From Bacteroidia bacterium (GTDB lineage: Bacteria; Bacteroidota; Bacteroidia; Flavobacteriales; Flavobacteriaceae), in NCBI GenBank assembly GCA_030431695.1, contig JAUIIU010000006.1:1-64000 (forward strand): a DNA stretch of 64,000 nucleotides, written 5' to 3'. Both the position numbers and the translations under genes were made by a program. The first letter of the stretch is position 1, and the number at the start of each line of letters is the position of its first letter. Below the pieces are notes generated by a model. The model saw nothing but the letters and a program-made list of their open reading frames with translations. It was not told where the DNA came from and made no database searches. Below, one piece after another: positions 1 through 10,668 of this stretch.

Positions 1-58
1 CAAAGTGGCTAAGCTTTCTGGATCTCTCTCCACTCTCAAATAAATTGGTAAATGCCAT
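1..58 (-). CDS. partial CDS (N-terminus only, runs off window); MAFTNLFESGERSRKLSHF..., resembles the start of flavobacterial TerB-like proteins
   Basis: ATG on minus strand at 58, preceded by a TACTTTTG -7-like element; 19 codons open to the window edge. Confidence 0.4.
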   Translation of the reverse strand, partial: MAFTNLFESGERSRKLSHF

Positions 59-194
59 AATTGTAATTTATACCGCAAAAGTACAATTATTCGAAATTAT
101 AAACTCAAAATTTCATAGGAAAAAACTAGGTATTCCTTCGGAAATCTATAAACGAAGTTTCATATAAAAACACACTGCATTATCTTTGCAGCAG

Positions 195-3100
195 ATGAGC
201 AAAGCCCTTGTTTGGTCGTTATTTGAACAGTCTCCTGAAATCGGGAAACTGCGGAAAGCTATTTCCAATTCCGAACAAAACTGTAGCGTAAAGGGCCTGG
301 TGGGGTCTTCTTTCCCATTGGTGGCAGCGGAACTGTTCCGTTCATCCGAAGTACCGTTTTTACTAATTCTGAACGACAAGGAAGAGGCGGCCTATCACCT
401 CAATGACCTGGAAAATCTGCTGGGAGATCAAAATGTGTTGTTCTACCCCGGAAGCTACCGAAGGCCATACCAGATCGAAGAGACCGATAATGCCAATGTG
501 CTTCTCAGGAGTGAAGTGCTCAACCGTATCAACTCCAGGAGAAAGCCGGCACTTATCGTGACCTACCCCGAAGCGCTGTTCGAAAAAGTAGTGACCAGGC
601 GCGAACTGGAGAAGAATACACTTAAACTGAAGGTCGGGGAAGAGGTTTCCATCGACTTTGTGAACGAAATATTGTTCGAATACCGTTTCAAACGAACGGA
701 TTTTGTCACAGAACCGGGCGAATTCTCTGTACGGGGAGGGATCCTCGATGTTTTCTCTTTTAGTCACGATGAGCCTTACCGGGTGGAATTCTTCGGGGAT
801 GAAGTGGATAGTATTCGGACCTTCGACGTGGAAACGCAACTTTCCCTTGAGCAGGTAAAGCGCATCTCCATTATCCCGAATGTGGAGAATAAACTAGTTG
901 AGGAAAATCGCGAGAGCTTCCTGAAATACATTTCATCAAATACCCGGGTCTTCCTGAAAAATGAAGAACTCCTGGGCTCGGCGATGGACAAGCTCTTTAA
1001 AAAGGCCGAAGAAGCGTACCAGCAGGCCCAGGGTGAGGTTCGAATGAATCCCCCGGCGGAATTGTTCTGTACCTCGGAGGTGATCCAAAGTCAACTGGCA
1101 AAACTGGCAGTGGTTCATTTCAGTAATAAAAAAAATACATCGTCTCAATGCAATATTACGTTTTCAATAGCTCCTCAACCCTCGTTCAACAAGCAGTTCA
1201 ACCTGCTTATTGATAACCTGAACGAGAATACAGAAAACGGTTATACCAACTATATCTTTTGTAGCAGTGAGCAACAGGCGCAACGTTTTCACGATATCTT
1301 CGAGAATGCCGAACAACACGTGGATCAGTTCGAGACCATCGTTTTTCCCCTTTTCCAGGGCTTCATAGACCACGACCAGAAACACGCCTGCTACACAGAC
1401 CACCAGCTATTTGAACGATATCACAAATTTCAACTCAAGAATGGTTACGCCAAAAAACAGGCTATCACGCTCAAAGAACTTACAAACCTCGAGGTTGGAG
1501 ATTATGTAACTCATATCGATCACGGTATAGGTAAGTTTGGCGGACTTCAGAAGATAGAGGTTGAGGGAAAACAACAGGAGGCGATCAAATTGATCTATGG
1601 CGAAAGGGATATACTGTACCTGAGTATTCACTCACTGCACAAGATCTCGAAGTATAACGGGAAGGATGGTGCGGTTCCGAAGATCTACAAACTCGGAAGT
1701 GCTGCCTGGAAAAAACTAAAGCAAAAGACCAAAAAACGGGTTAAGGAGATCGCCTTCAACCTCATAGAACTCTATGCCAAACGGCGACTGCAGAAAGGAC
1801 TGGCCTTTGCGCCGGATTCCTACCTCCAGCTGGAACTGGAGTCTTCCTTTATATACGAAGACACCCCGGACCAGGTCACGGCCACCGCCGATGTAAAAAG
1901 GGATATGGAAAGTCCGCAACCCATGGATCGCCTGGTTTGTGGGGATGTAGGATTCGGGAAGACGGAAGTCGCGATAAGAGCTGCTTTCAAGGCCGTGGAC
2001 AATGGTAAACAGGTAGCCGTACTGGTACCAACAACCATACTCGCGTTTCAGCATTTCAAAACGTTCAGCGAAAGACTGGCGGATATGCCCGTGAACGTCA
2101 ATTACCTCAACAGATTCCGCACAACCAAACAGCGCCGTGAAATCCTCGAGGATCTTGAGAGCGGAAAACTGGATATCATTATCGGGACCCATCAATTGGT
2201 CAATGCCTCGGTAAAATTCAAGGACCTGGGGCTGCTGATCATCGACGAGGAACAGAAATTCGGTGTTGCAGTTAAGGACAAGCTAAAGACCATAAAGGAG
2301 AATGTGGACACCCTTACGCTTACTGCCACTCCAATTCCGAGGACCCTCCAGTTCAGCCTGATGGCTGCCAGGGATCTTTCGGTCATTACAACTCCTCCTC
2401 CAAACCGCTATCCCGTGGACACCCGGGTTATTCGCTTCTCGGAGGAGACCATCAGGGATGCCATTCGGTATGAGATCTCGCGCGGAGGACAGGTGTTCTT
2501 TGTGCACAACAGGATCGAGAATATTCGTGAGGTTGCCGGATTGATACAACGCCTGGTTCCCGATGCGAAGATCGGTATTGGTCACGGTCAGCTAGACGGC
2601 AGGAAACTGGAACAGCTGATGCTCGCCTTCATGAATAACGAATTCGATGTTCTTGTTTCCACAACCATCATTGAAAGCGGACTCGATGTTCCAAATGCTA
2701 ATACCATTTTCATCAACAATGCGAATAATTTCGGACTTTCGGACCTACACCAGATGCGCGGAAGGGTAGGACGTAGCAATAAAAAGGCTTTTTGTTACTT
2801 CATCACCCCACCTTACTCTGCCATTACAGACGACGCCAGGAAACGTATCACTGCACTGGAGCAATTCAGTGAATTGGGAAGCGGGTTCAATATCGCGATG
2901 AAGGACCTGGAGATCCGGGGAGCCGGTGACCTGCTTGGTGGAGAACAGAGCGGGTTCATCAACGAGATCGGCTTCGATACCTACCAGAAGATACTTTCTG
3001 AAGCAATCGATGAACTCAAGGAGAAGGAGTTCAAAGACCTCTATGCCGGAACCGAGCACGAACTGAAGGAATTCGTGAAGGAAACCGTTATCGATACCGA

Positions 3101-3539
3101 CTTCGAACTGTTATTCCCGGACGATTATATCAATAATATTACGGAGCGACTGAACCTATACCAAAAACTAAACACCCTTAAAACAGAGGAAGAACTTCAG
3201 GCGTACGAGGCAGAATTGGAAGATCGCTTCGGGACGCTCCCTGTACAGGCTGTGGATCTTCTGAACAGCATTCGGATCAAGTGGATCGCCATTTCAATGG
3301 GTCTGGAACGGGTAGTCATGAAAAAGAACCGCCTGGTAGGATACTTTATCAGCGACCAGCAGAGCGCATTTTACCAAAGCGCGGCTTTCTCCCGTGTGCT
3401 TCAATATGTTCAGAATAATCCACAGCAGGTTCGTATGAAAGAAAAGCAAACCCGTAATGGGCTTAGGCTTCTTCTAACGATCGAGAAGGTGAATTCGGTT
3501 GAAAAAGCACTCAAAGCACTTGCGTCATTCCCAAAATAA
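195..3539 (+). CDS. mfd: transcription-repair coupling factor Mfd
   Basis: 1115 aa from ATG 195 (track start TTG 186 is less likely); CarD-like region (VGDYVTHIDHGIGKFGGL), helicase motifs GDVGFGKTEVA and DEEQKFGV, TRCF C-terminal domain. Confidence 0.97.
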   Translation: MSKALVWSLFEQSPEIGKLRKAISNSEQNCSVKGLVGSSFPLVAAELFRSSEVPFLLILNDKEEAAYHLNDLENLLGDQNVLFYPGSYRRPYQIEETDNANVLLRSEVLNRINSRRKPALIVTYPEALFEKVVTRRELEKNTLKLKVGEEVSIDFVNEILFEYRFKRTDFVTEPGEFSVRGGILDVFSFSHDEPYRVEFFGDEVDSIRTFDVETQLSLEQVKRISIIPNVENKLVEENRESFLKYISSNTRVFLKNEELLGSAMDKLFKKAEEAYQQAQGEVRMNPPAELFCTSEVIQSQLAKLAVVHFSNKKNTSSQCNITFSIAPQPSFNKQFNLLIDNLNENTENGYTNYIFCSSEQQAQRFHDIFENAEQHVDQFETIVFPLFQGFIDHDQKHACYTDHQLFERYHKFQLKNGYAKKQAITLKELTNLEVGDYVTHIDHGIGKFGGLQKIEVEGKQQEAIKLIYGERDILYLSIHSLHKISKYNGKDGAVPKIYKLGSAAWKKLKQKTKKRVKEIAFNLIELYAKRRLQKGLAFAPDSYLQLELESSFIYEDTPDQVTATADVKRDMESPQPMDRLVCGDVGFGKTEVAIRAAFKAVDNGKQVAVLVPTTILAFQHFKTFSERLADMPVNVNYLNRFRTTKQRREILEDLESGKLDIIIGTHQLVNASVKFKDLGLLIIDEEQKFGVAVKDKLKTIKENVDTLTLTATPIPRTLQFSLMAARDLSVITTPPPNRYPVDTRVIRFSEETIRDAIRYEISRGGQVFFVHNRIENIREVAGLIQRLVPDAKIGIGHGQLDGRKLEQLMLAFMNNEFDVLVSTTIIESGLDVPNANTIFINNANNFGLSDLHQMRGRVGRSNKKAFCYFITPPYSAITDDARKRITALEQFSELGSGFNIAMKDLEIRGAGDLLGGEQSGFINEIGFDTYQKILSEAIDELKEKEFKDLYAGTEHELKEFVKETVIDTDFELLFPDDYINNITERLNLYQKLNTLKTEEELQAYEAELEDRFGTLPVQAVDLLNSIRIKWIAISMGLERVVMKKNRLVGYFISDQQSAFYQSAAFSRVLQYVQNNPQQVRMKEKQTRNGLRLLLTIEKVNSVEKALKALASFPK

Positions 3540-3587
3540 AGAAACCGAAGATTACTCTCCGGTTTCACCATCCAACGAACTCCGGGC

Positions 3588-4706
3588 CTACTTTATCAGC
3601 CTGGAGATCAGCTTACTTTTTCCTGTGGTATATGAAACCAGGTAAACACCACTCCCCCAGGTATCCGTTCGAATTGTTTCAGTAAAGAAGTTTGAGGTTG
3701 GTTCGAGATCCATCGAATAGATCAATCTGCCCAATTGGTCATGAACTTCCAGATTTCCACTTGCCGCGTCAGGCAGGTTAAGTTCAATATTCACCATCTC
3801 GTCTGCCGGGTTCGGGTAAAGTTTTATTCCACTGCGGAATGTATTGTTCCCCGGAATATCCAGCACAACATTGGATATCACACGCAGGTTCTTAGAACCG
3901 TAATCCGTGATATACATGGTGTCTTCCGTATCGTTAAACCGAATCCCATTCGGCCTGTTGAAGGTAGCTACGCTGATATCGCCATCCGTGTTCCCGATAG
4001 TGCTCCCTGCGAACAGGCTTACCTCGTCGGTTCCGGTTGGTTCGATGGTGTAGATCTTATGTTCACCCAACACCGTTCCCCATAATCTCCCCTGGGCGTA
4101 AGCGATAAAACCCAGGTTCGATGAGCTGCCAACCGTAGCAACAAAATCGAGGTCGCCGTTAGGTAACACCTTGTAGATCTCCCGATTGTTGTAATTCCCA
4201 ACATATAGTACCCCGAACTCATCGTAAGCGAGGCCTACCGGACCATTCAATTCCGGTGCCGAGGAGACCTCGGTTATCACTCCGCCGGGGGTTATCCGGT
4301 TGATGGTATTCCCGCTGTATCGCGTATAGATCATATCGTCATTATCGAATGCCTTGATCATTCCCGAAGGGTTCCCGGGAATAGTTATTTCCCCGTCCAA
4401 GATCCCGTTCGAATCATATCTGCCAATAAGGTTTGCTCCCCACTCGCACAAGTATAAAAAACCGGTAGAATCGAAATCAATACCGTTGGGATTCATAAGA
4501 CCGGTGGAAATGAATTCGGTCATGGTTCCGGAAGGTGTAAACCTGAACACCTTGTTGGTGTCGAAGCCCGAGGCGTAGATATTTCCGTTACTGTCCAGGG
4601 CAATAGCATCGTCCGGCGTTCCATCAGTAAAAGTACTCACCGTGGTTTGAGCGTTGGTTATGGAGATCAGCAGTACGGCAATCAAAAAGGTAATTATTGT
4701 TTTCAT
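3588..4706 (-). CDS. secreted NHL/SMP-30-type beta-propeller protein with T9SS type A sorting domain
   Basis: signal peptide, repeated NGIDFDSTGFLYLCEW-like blades, C-terminal LYPNPADEMVNIEL...GVYLVSYTTGKSKLISRLIK. Confidence 0.85.
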   Translation of the reverse strand: MKTIITFLIAVLLISITNAQTTVSTFTDGTPDDAIALDSNGNIYASGFDTNKVFRFTPSGTMTEFISTGLMNPNGIDFDSTGFLYLCEWGANLIGRYDSNGILDGEITIPGNPSGMIKAFDNDDMIYTRYSGNTINRITPGGVITEVSSAPELNGPVGLAYDEFGVLYVGNYNNREIYKVLPNGDLDFVATVGSSSNLGFIAYAQGRLWGTVLGEHKIYTIEPTGTDEVSLFAGSTIGNTDGDISVATFNRPNGIRFNDTEDTMYITDYGSKNLRVISNVVLDIPGNNTFRSGIKLYPNPADEMVNIELNLPDAASGNLEVHDQLGRLIYSMDLEPTSNFFTETIRTDTWGSGVYLVSYTTGKSKLISRLIK

Positions 4707-4786
4707 TTTCTGAAGTTTTAAATTTTTGATCGAAAATAACTTCAGAAAACGGGTGTATCGACCGTTTGGATGCAGTCATACCAATT

Positions 4787-5911
4787 TCAGGCAGCAGTAT
4801 GCTTCTTGATAAAATTGCTCGGGGTATCCTTCATGGTTTCCTTGAAGGCCTTGTTAAAGGTTGACTTGGAATTGAAGCCCACGTCCATGGACAGTGCCAG
4901 GATCGTCTGGGTAAGATGCTCTTTGTTGTCGATCTTCTGAATAAATTCCCGGATACGGTAGCCATTGATAAAATCGTAAAACGAAGTGCCGTAAATTGTA
5001 TTCAGCACCCAGGAAACATTGTGCGTGGAGGTGTGTAATTGCTTCGCAACATCGCCAAGGGTAAGGTCGTTCTGAAGATAGACCTGCTCGTTTAGCATCA
5101 GGCTGTCGAGTTTATCCTTGAGTAATTGTGCCTCTCCCCTCGGGAGCCTTTCCTTGACGTCGGATGTTTTCTTATCCAGTACGATCCTGAATAGTTCAGG
5201 TTGCTTCAAACTGTAGTACCCTATCACATAGATGAAAACGGGGATAGCGATCCAGAGCACATCATAACCGATATAGACATTGTAGTTGTCCAGCCACATC
5301 GAATTCACATAGCTGAATATCCATACCACAAGGATCAAGAGGATGGAGCAATGGAAGAGAGTAAGGAAGGTTAACGGGTTTTGCTCGAAAGAGAAATTGT
5401 GCTTCTCTTCTCTTCGGAAGGAGCGGATAAGCTGAAAAGAACGGATCAGGTAGTAGAAATTCGATAGTATACCTGCCACCAGCCAGGCGTGGAACATCAG
5501 GTTCAGATCACCAGCCCGGAATGCCTGGAAGTATTCCGAAGGTGTATATGAAACCACATAATACAAAGCTGCGATCAACGCACAACAAACCGGAAGGTAG
5601 TGCCAGACCGATAAGGTGCTCCTGTCCTGTTCCTTCAACAATAGTTTCGAAGTGTAGAGATAGAACATGGGGCCGAACAGGAAGAGGATCACATCGAAGA
5701 TGATCGACCACTGAAAGATCCATTCAGAAAAGAAACGAAGCATTAAAACTCTCCCCACAAGCATTACGGTGCATATCAGGATGAGAATTGAGAGTATTCG
5801 GTTGGCCTCTTTATTAGTATTGTTGATACGTTGCAAAACCAACGTAAGGAACAATCCCTGGAAGATCCCAATGATTACGACTATATCTATAATTCCCAAT
5901 GTGAATGACAC
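4787..5911 (-). CDS. membrane-anchored AraC-family transcriptional regulator
   Basis: multiple N-terminal TM segments, C-terminal HTH_18 (LTLGDVAKQLHTSTHNVSWVLN...DVGFNSKSTFNKAFKETMKDTPSNFIKK). Confidence 0.9.
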   Translation of the reverse strand: MSFTLGIIDIVVIIGIFQGLFLTLVLQRINNTNKEANRILSILILICTVMLVGRVLMLRFFSEWIFQWSIIFDVILFLFGPMFYLYTSKLLLKEQDRSTLSVWHYLPVCCALIAALYYVVSYTPSEYFQAFRAGDLNLMFHAWLVAGILSNFYYLIRSFQLIRSFRREEKHNFSFEQNPLTFLTLFHCSILLILVVWIFSYVNSMWLDNYNVYIGYDVLWIAIPVFIYVIGYYSLKQPELFRIVLDKKTSDVKERLPRGEAQLLKDKLDSLMLNEQVYLQNDLTLGDVAKQLHTSTHNVSWVLNTIYGTSFYDFINGYRIREFIQKIDNKEHLTQTILALSMDVGFNSKSTFNKAFKETMKDTPSNFIKKHTAA

Positions 5912-6024
5912 CTGCTCTCGAATACTTTTTCCAAATATATCCGAATGGGCACAATTTCGGCACTTGTAAAAGCAGGTAGCGGTCTTGATTTATAAATTTC
6001 CCCTTGGATTTATAAAATTTAGCT

Positions 6025-6384
6025 TCAGAAGTGATAAAATGCATCCTCCAGGTGTTCGATCTTCTCTACTTTCGAGTTCTTCAGGACGGCAATGATGTCG
6101 AATCGCGCTTCTAAATCCATTTGATTGCGGATCATGAACTCATTCGCAGCCTGTACCATCAGTTTGACCTTCCTCCTTGAAACAAAACTTTGCGGATCAC
6201 CAAAAACCGAACTGTTCCTGGTCTTCACCTCCACGATGACAAGCGTATCATCCTTGAGCGCAATAATATCGATCTCGGCCTTCCCGAAGGTGAAATTTCG
6301 CTCAAGGATCTCGTAACCCGTTCTCAAGAGAAGTTCAACCGCCAGATCTTCACCCAGCTTTCCTAATTCGTTGTGATAAGCCAT
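6025..6384 (-). CDS. YraN family (UPF0102) endonuclease-like protein
   Basis: 119 aa, GEDLAVELLLRTGYEILERNF...IDIIALKDDTLVIVEVKTR. Confidence 0.92.
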   Translation of the reverse strand: MAYHNELGKLGEDLAVELLLRTGYEILERNFTFGKAEIDIIALKDDTLVIVEVKTRNSSVFGDPQSFVSRRKVKLMVQAANEFMIRNQMDLEARFDIIAVLKNSKVEKIEHLEDAFYHF

Positions 6385-6426
6385 TCGATCACTGTTCAGA
6401 CAAACAGTAATATAAGACTATGAACT

Positions 6427-7326
6427 CTATTCGAACGATAAACTTACCCCGGATTCATGAATTTCGAGAGCTACTTTCCTACCGAAGATCATGGCCCTGT
6501 TGTCCTGCACATGGCCTGCTGGGAAATCAAAACAAACTGGAAAATCACGATCGGCAACAATATCGAGAATTATTTCTGCTGCGGTTTTCCCGAAGGGAAT
6601 AGTATTATCGTGCATATCCGTCATCCCGCCAACGATCAGCCCGTTGATATTTTCGAATACCCCGTTTCTTTTTAAGTTCTGAAGCATTCGATCTACATGG
6701 TAAAGGTATTCGTCCAGGTCTTCCAGGAAGAGGATACTATTGTTGGTTTTTAAAGCTGAATCGCTTCCGCAGAGCGAATACAAAACAGAGAGATTACCCC
6801 CAACCAGTTCGCCAGTGGCCTTACCCGGCCTGTTAATTGAAGAAGTCTTTTCAGAAACTATTGAATAGGCACTGCCGAAAATAACTTCCCGGATCGAAAC
6901 AGCTGTTGCCTCACTTTTCTTTTCGATATCAAGCGGCATCTGGGCATGCAGTGTCTCTACACCCCTCATGTTCAAATGTGCGTGCAAAACCGTAATATCA
7001 CTGTACCCAATGATCCATTTTGGGTTTTTACTGAACTCTCCGAAATCCAGTCGGTCGATGATCCTAACCGTACCGTAACCACCACGGGCGCACCAGATAG
7101 CTTTGATGTGCGGGTCGTCCAGCATCGTCTGCAGATCGGCCACCCTCAGCGAATCGTCCCCTGCAAACTGATCTTCATCGGCACCGATGGTTTGTCCCAA
7201 ACGAACCTCGAGTCCCCATTCCGCCAATAATCGCAACGCAGGTTCAAGTTCTGCTACCGTTATTTTTCGGGCTGTTGAAACAATACCAACAACATCTCCT
7301 GGGGATAAATATGGGGGTGTAACCAT
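6427..7326 (-). CDS. LD-carboxypeptidase (peptidase S66)
   Basis: 299 aa, LSPGDVVGIVSTARKI, ARGGYGTVRIIDRLD, GYSDITVLHAHLN, LVGGNLSVL motifs. Confidence 0.93.
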   Translation of the reverse strand: MVTPPYLSPGDVVGIVSTARKITVAELEPALRLLAEWGLEVRLGQTIGADEDQFAGDDSLRVADLQTMLDDPHIKAIWCARGGYGTVRIIDRLDFGEFSKNPKWIIGYSDITVLHAHLNMRGVETLHAQMPLDIEKKSEATAVSIREVIFGSAYSIVSEKTSSINRPGKATGELVGGNLSVLYSLCGSDSALKTNNSILFLEDLDEYLYHVDRMLQNLKRNGVFENINGLIVGGMTDMHDNTIPFGKTAAEIILDIVADRDFPVCFDFPAGHVQDNRAMIFGRKVALEIHESGVSLSFE

Positions 7327-7426
7327 TATATGCAGTGCTTCTATATTAAAAACTAAAGGTAGGCTATTGCGTTAAAATATATGCTCACACCCACTAAATT
7401 GCTAGAATTCAATATATTTAGACGTC

Positions 7427-8917
7427 TTGAATCGAAATTTCATTGCTATGAATCCAATTGCAGCCCCATCTTGCAATACTGCTACACTTACACCCTATGT
7501 ACCTTCCGGGTCCAACCCCTGGAATGCCAGCAAGGTAAAACACGCCTACCGGCGACTAGGCTTCAGTGCCTCACAGACCACTGTGGACCAGGCCCTTGGT
7601 TTAAGCCCCGGACAGTTCATCGACAACCTTGTGGATACTGCATTCTCTCAGCCTCCCACTCCGGCTCCTTCATGGGGCTACTGGGCGTTGAGTAATTTTA
7701 CCGACTTTCAGACCGAAAACGAACAGTATATGCTGGATTGGCGTGTCCGCACCGGTAATGATTTTATGGCCGAAAACCTTCGCGGGAGGATGGCGGCGTT
7801 CTGGATGAATCATTTTGTGACGGAGTTGGAAGTATATTCGTATGCGCCGTATTTATTTCAGTATTACAACACCATTCAAATACATGCACTGGGAAACTTC
7901 AAATCGTTCGTTCACGATATAGGCATAACAGGCGCAATGCTTTTATATCTCAACGGTTTTGAGAACACCAATGTAAATCCGAACGAGAATTATGCCCGTG
8001 AACTCTATGAATTGTTCACTCTTGGAGAAGGCAACGGATATACCGAAACGGATATCACTGAGACATCACGAGCACTAACGGGTTATAATCACTGGACCGA
8101 ACTCGGTGCCCAGATCACTTTCAATGTGAGCACCCATGATACCGGGGTAAAATCGATCTTCGGGCAGAACGGCAACTGGGGGTATTCGGATGTGATCGAT
8201 CTGCTGTTCCAGGAACGGGGTGTCGAAGTTTGTCGTTTTATCTGTGATAAAATGTACAAATTCTTTGTGAGCCCATCGGTAGATGCCCTCATTACCATGG
8301 ATATTATCGAACCGTTGGCCCAGACGATGATGGCCAATAATTATGAACTGGTCCCTGTGCTGAAACAATTGTTCAAAAGTGAACACTTCTTCGACGACAG
8401 GGCCATTGGCGTGGTAATCAAGAGTCCGTTCGACACCATTTTCGGTTTTGTGAAAGAGACTGAATTCTTCTATGACGACAGCATCATGGAATCCTTTCTT
8501 TACTATTCCGGTCTGATGGGACAGGAGATCTTCGATCCACCCGATGTTTCAGGTTGGCAAAGAGATGAGGAATGGATCAATACCTCAACGTTAACGGGTC
8601 GATGGGAACTCATGCAGCTGTATGTTACTTTTCTCTTCGGAAATGGATACGAACTCACCCTTACCGACCTGGCCAAGGATCTTACCAATAACAGCAATGA
8701 CCCCGAGTTTATCACCCAGGTGCTTGTAGATCATTTTGTTCCGAAGCAGTTGTACACACTCACCGATTACGACATCGCCACGGATATCTTCAAATGGGAC
8801 GTTCCGCAAAACTATTACGACACCGGACAGTGGAACCTCGACTGGTCCACGGCGCCCTACCAGGTGGTATTACTGCTGAATCATATTGCCCGAATGCCTG
8901 AATTCCAATTAAAATAA
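7427..8917 (+). CDS. DUF1800 family protein (start may be ATG 7448)
   Basis: RRLGFSAS..., ENLRGRMAAFWMNHFV, NENYARELYELFTLGEG..YTETDITETSRALTGY. Confidence 0.92.
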   Translation: MNRNFIAMNPIAAPSCNTATLTPYVPSGSNPWNASKVKHAYRRLGFSASQTTVDQALGLSPGQFIDNLVDTAFSQPPTPAPSWGYWALSNFTDFQTENEQYMLDWRVRTGNDFMAENLRGRMAAFWMNHFVTELEVYSYAPYLFQYYNTIQIHALGNFKSFVHDIGITGAMLLYLNGFENTNVNPNENYARELYELFTLGEGNGYTETDITETSRALTGYNHWTELGAQITFNVSTHDTGVKSIFGQNGNWGYSDVIDLLFQERGVEVCRFICDKMYKFFVSPSVDALITMDIIEPLAQTMMANNYELVPVLKQLFKSEHFFDDRAIGVVIKSPFDTIFGFVKETEFFYDDSIMESFLYYSGLMGQEIFDPPDVSGWQRDEEWINTSTLTGRWELMQLYVTFLFGNGYELTLTDLAKDLTNNSNDPEFITQVLVDHFVPKQLYTLTDYDIATDIFKWDVPQNYYDTGQWNLDWSTAPYQVVLLLNHIARMPEFQLK

Positions 8918-8923
8918 CCTGCT

Positions 8924-10543
8924 ATGTGTGATCATCATAAATTTCAGAAGAAAAATTCGCCCAAAAAAGATAAGAACGTGCACGACCAGGAGCACGTGGA
9001 ATGGAGCCGAAGATCGTTCATCCAGGCGCTCGGACTTGCAGGTGGCGGGAGCATCATGCTGGGGAATGCAGCAGTAACAGCTGCCAAACCCTCACCTTTA
9101 TCAATAGCGCTTGCCGAAAGCGAGACAGACCGGGTGATGGTGATCATCAGGCTGAAAGGAGGAAATGACGGCCTGAATACCATAGTGCCCGTATACGATT
9201 ACGCCACCTATGCAAATCTAAGGCCTACAATTCGTCATCAACAAAGTGAACTCATCAACCTGGATGCCGATTTCGCAATTCCGAACTATATGAGTGAACT
9301 CGAAGCCATGTGGGGTAACGGACAGATGAAAGTGGTACATGGTGTGGGTTACCCCGAACAGAACCTGTCTCATTTCAGGTCGTCCGACATCTGGGCCTCG
9401 GCCGCCGATACGATCTTTGAACCCACAGGCTGGTGGGGGCGATATTACGAATACCTCTACCCGGATTACCTGATCAATCCGCCCGAAATGCCCCCGGCAA
9501 TACAGATCGGCAGTATTGGTAACCTGGTGTTCGAAGGCGAAGAAACAAACTACGCATTCTCTGTGGCAAACCCGCAACAACTGGAGAATGTAGCGCAGAA
9601 CGGCCAGATCCACGACCTGCTTGACCTGCCGGATTGCGTATACGGGGACAAGCTGTTCTTTATGCGTTCCACCACGAATACGACCTTCACCTATGCGGGG
9701 GTGATCCATGATGCGTATATCAACTCCTCAAACCAGGCCTCCTACAGTGACGAAGACCTGGCAAGCCAGATGGCCATCGTTGCCAGGATGATCAAAGGCG
9801 GACTTGGAACCAAGGTATATATGGTAACACTTGACGGTTTCGACACCCACGCGAATCAACCCGACGAACACCGCGCCTTGCTCGAGGATCTCTCCGCCAC
9901 TTTAGAGGATTTCTACACCGATCTTGGGGCCGCAGGAATGGAAAATGATGTGCTGTGTATGACGATTTCGGAATTTGGTAGAAGGCCCTACGAGAACGGA
10001 TCCACAGGTACGGACCACGGAGCGGCCTCACCGGTAATGCTATTCGGTCCGGCGCTCAACGGAAACGGGTTCGTGGGAGATCACCCGGATCTTCTCACCT
10101 GGGACAATAATGACAACCTGATCCCGTCCACGGATTTCAGGCAGGTGTATTCCAGTGTGCTCACGAACTGGTTCTGCCTCGACCCATCGGTGATCGATCT
10201 CATCTTGCTGAACGAGAATTACGACAACCTGGACCTCGGATTGGAGTGCGATATATTATCAAACACGGATTTCCGAGATGTCTCGGCCTTTGTTCATGCT
10301 CCTGTTTACCGGAACAATTCTGTGTATATCGAAATGCGCCTGAAACATACGAGCCATGTGGATCTCAAACTATACGACATCATGGGCAAGGAGATTGCCA
10401 CGCTCAAAAACGAAATGCTATTTCCGGGAGTTCACACCGTGGACGTACGAACTGCGGTAGGATCGAGACTAAGTTTCGGACAGTATATCTACCGGATCGC
10501 TATGGGCGGACAATTCTACAGTAAATCGCTGATGATATCCTGA
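8924..10543 (+). CDS. DUF1501 family protein with twin-arginine-like leader and T9SS-like C-terminus
   Basis: SRRSFIQALGLAGGG leader, RLKGGNDGLNTIVP, VTLDGFDTHANQ, EFGRRPYENGSTGTDHGAASPVMLFG; C-term YDIMGKEIATLKNEMLFPGVHTVD...YIYRIAMGGQFYSKSLMIS. Confidence 0.93.
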   Translation: MCDHHKFQKKNSPKKDKNVHDQEHVEWSRRSFIQALGLAGGGSIMLGNAAVTAAKPSPLSIALAESETDRVMVIIRLKGGNDGLNTIVPVYDYATYANLRPTIRHQQSELINLDADFAIPNYMSELEAMWGNGQMKVVHGVGYPEQNLSHFRSSDIWASAADTIFEPTGWWGRYYEYLYPDYLINPPEMPPAIQIGSIGNLVFEGEETNYAFSVANPQQLENVAQNGQIHDLLDLPDCVYGDKLFFMRSTTNTTFTYAGVIHDAYINSSNQASYSDEDLASQMAIVARMIKGGLGTKVYMVTLDGFDTHANQPDEHRALLEDLSATLEDFYTDLGAAGMENDVLCMTISEFGRRPYENGSTGTDHGAASPVMLFGPALNGNGFVGDHPDLLTWDNNDNLIPSTDFRQVYSSVLTNWFCLDPSVIDLILLNENYDNLDLGLECDILSNTDFRDVSAFVHAPVYRNNSVYIEMRLKHTSHVDLKLYDIMGKEIATLKNEMLFPGVHTVDVRTAVGSRLSFGQYIYRIAMGGQFYSKSLMIS

Positions 10544-10564
10544 CGCGAGACATAATTTATACTG

Positions 10565-10599
10565 AAAAGTCTTCCCATTACGGAAGACTTTTCTTTTTT
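10565..10599 (+). terminator. rho-independent terminator after DUF1501 gene
   Basis: perfect 11-bp stem AAAAGTCTTCC-CATTAC-GGAAGACTTTT followed by a T-run. Confidence 0.9.
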
Positions 10600-10668
10600 G
10601 CATATCCCCTTTCCGAAGATAAAATCGCTATTTTTGTGCCTGTTTACGCGTTATAGTTCGAAATTCCT

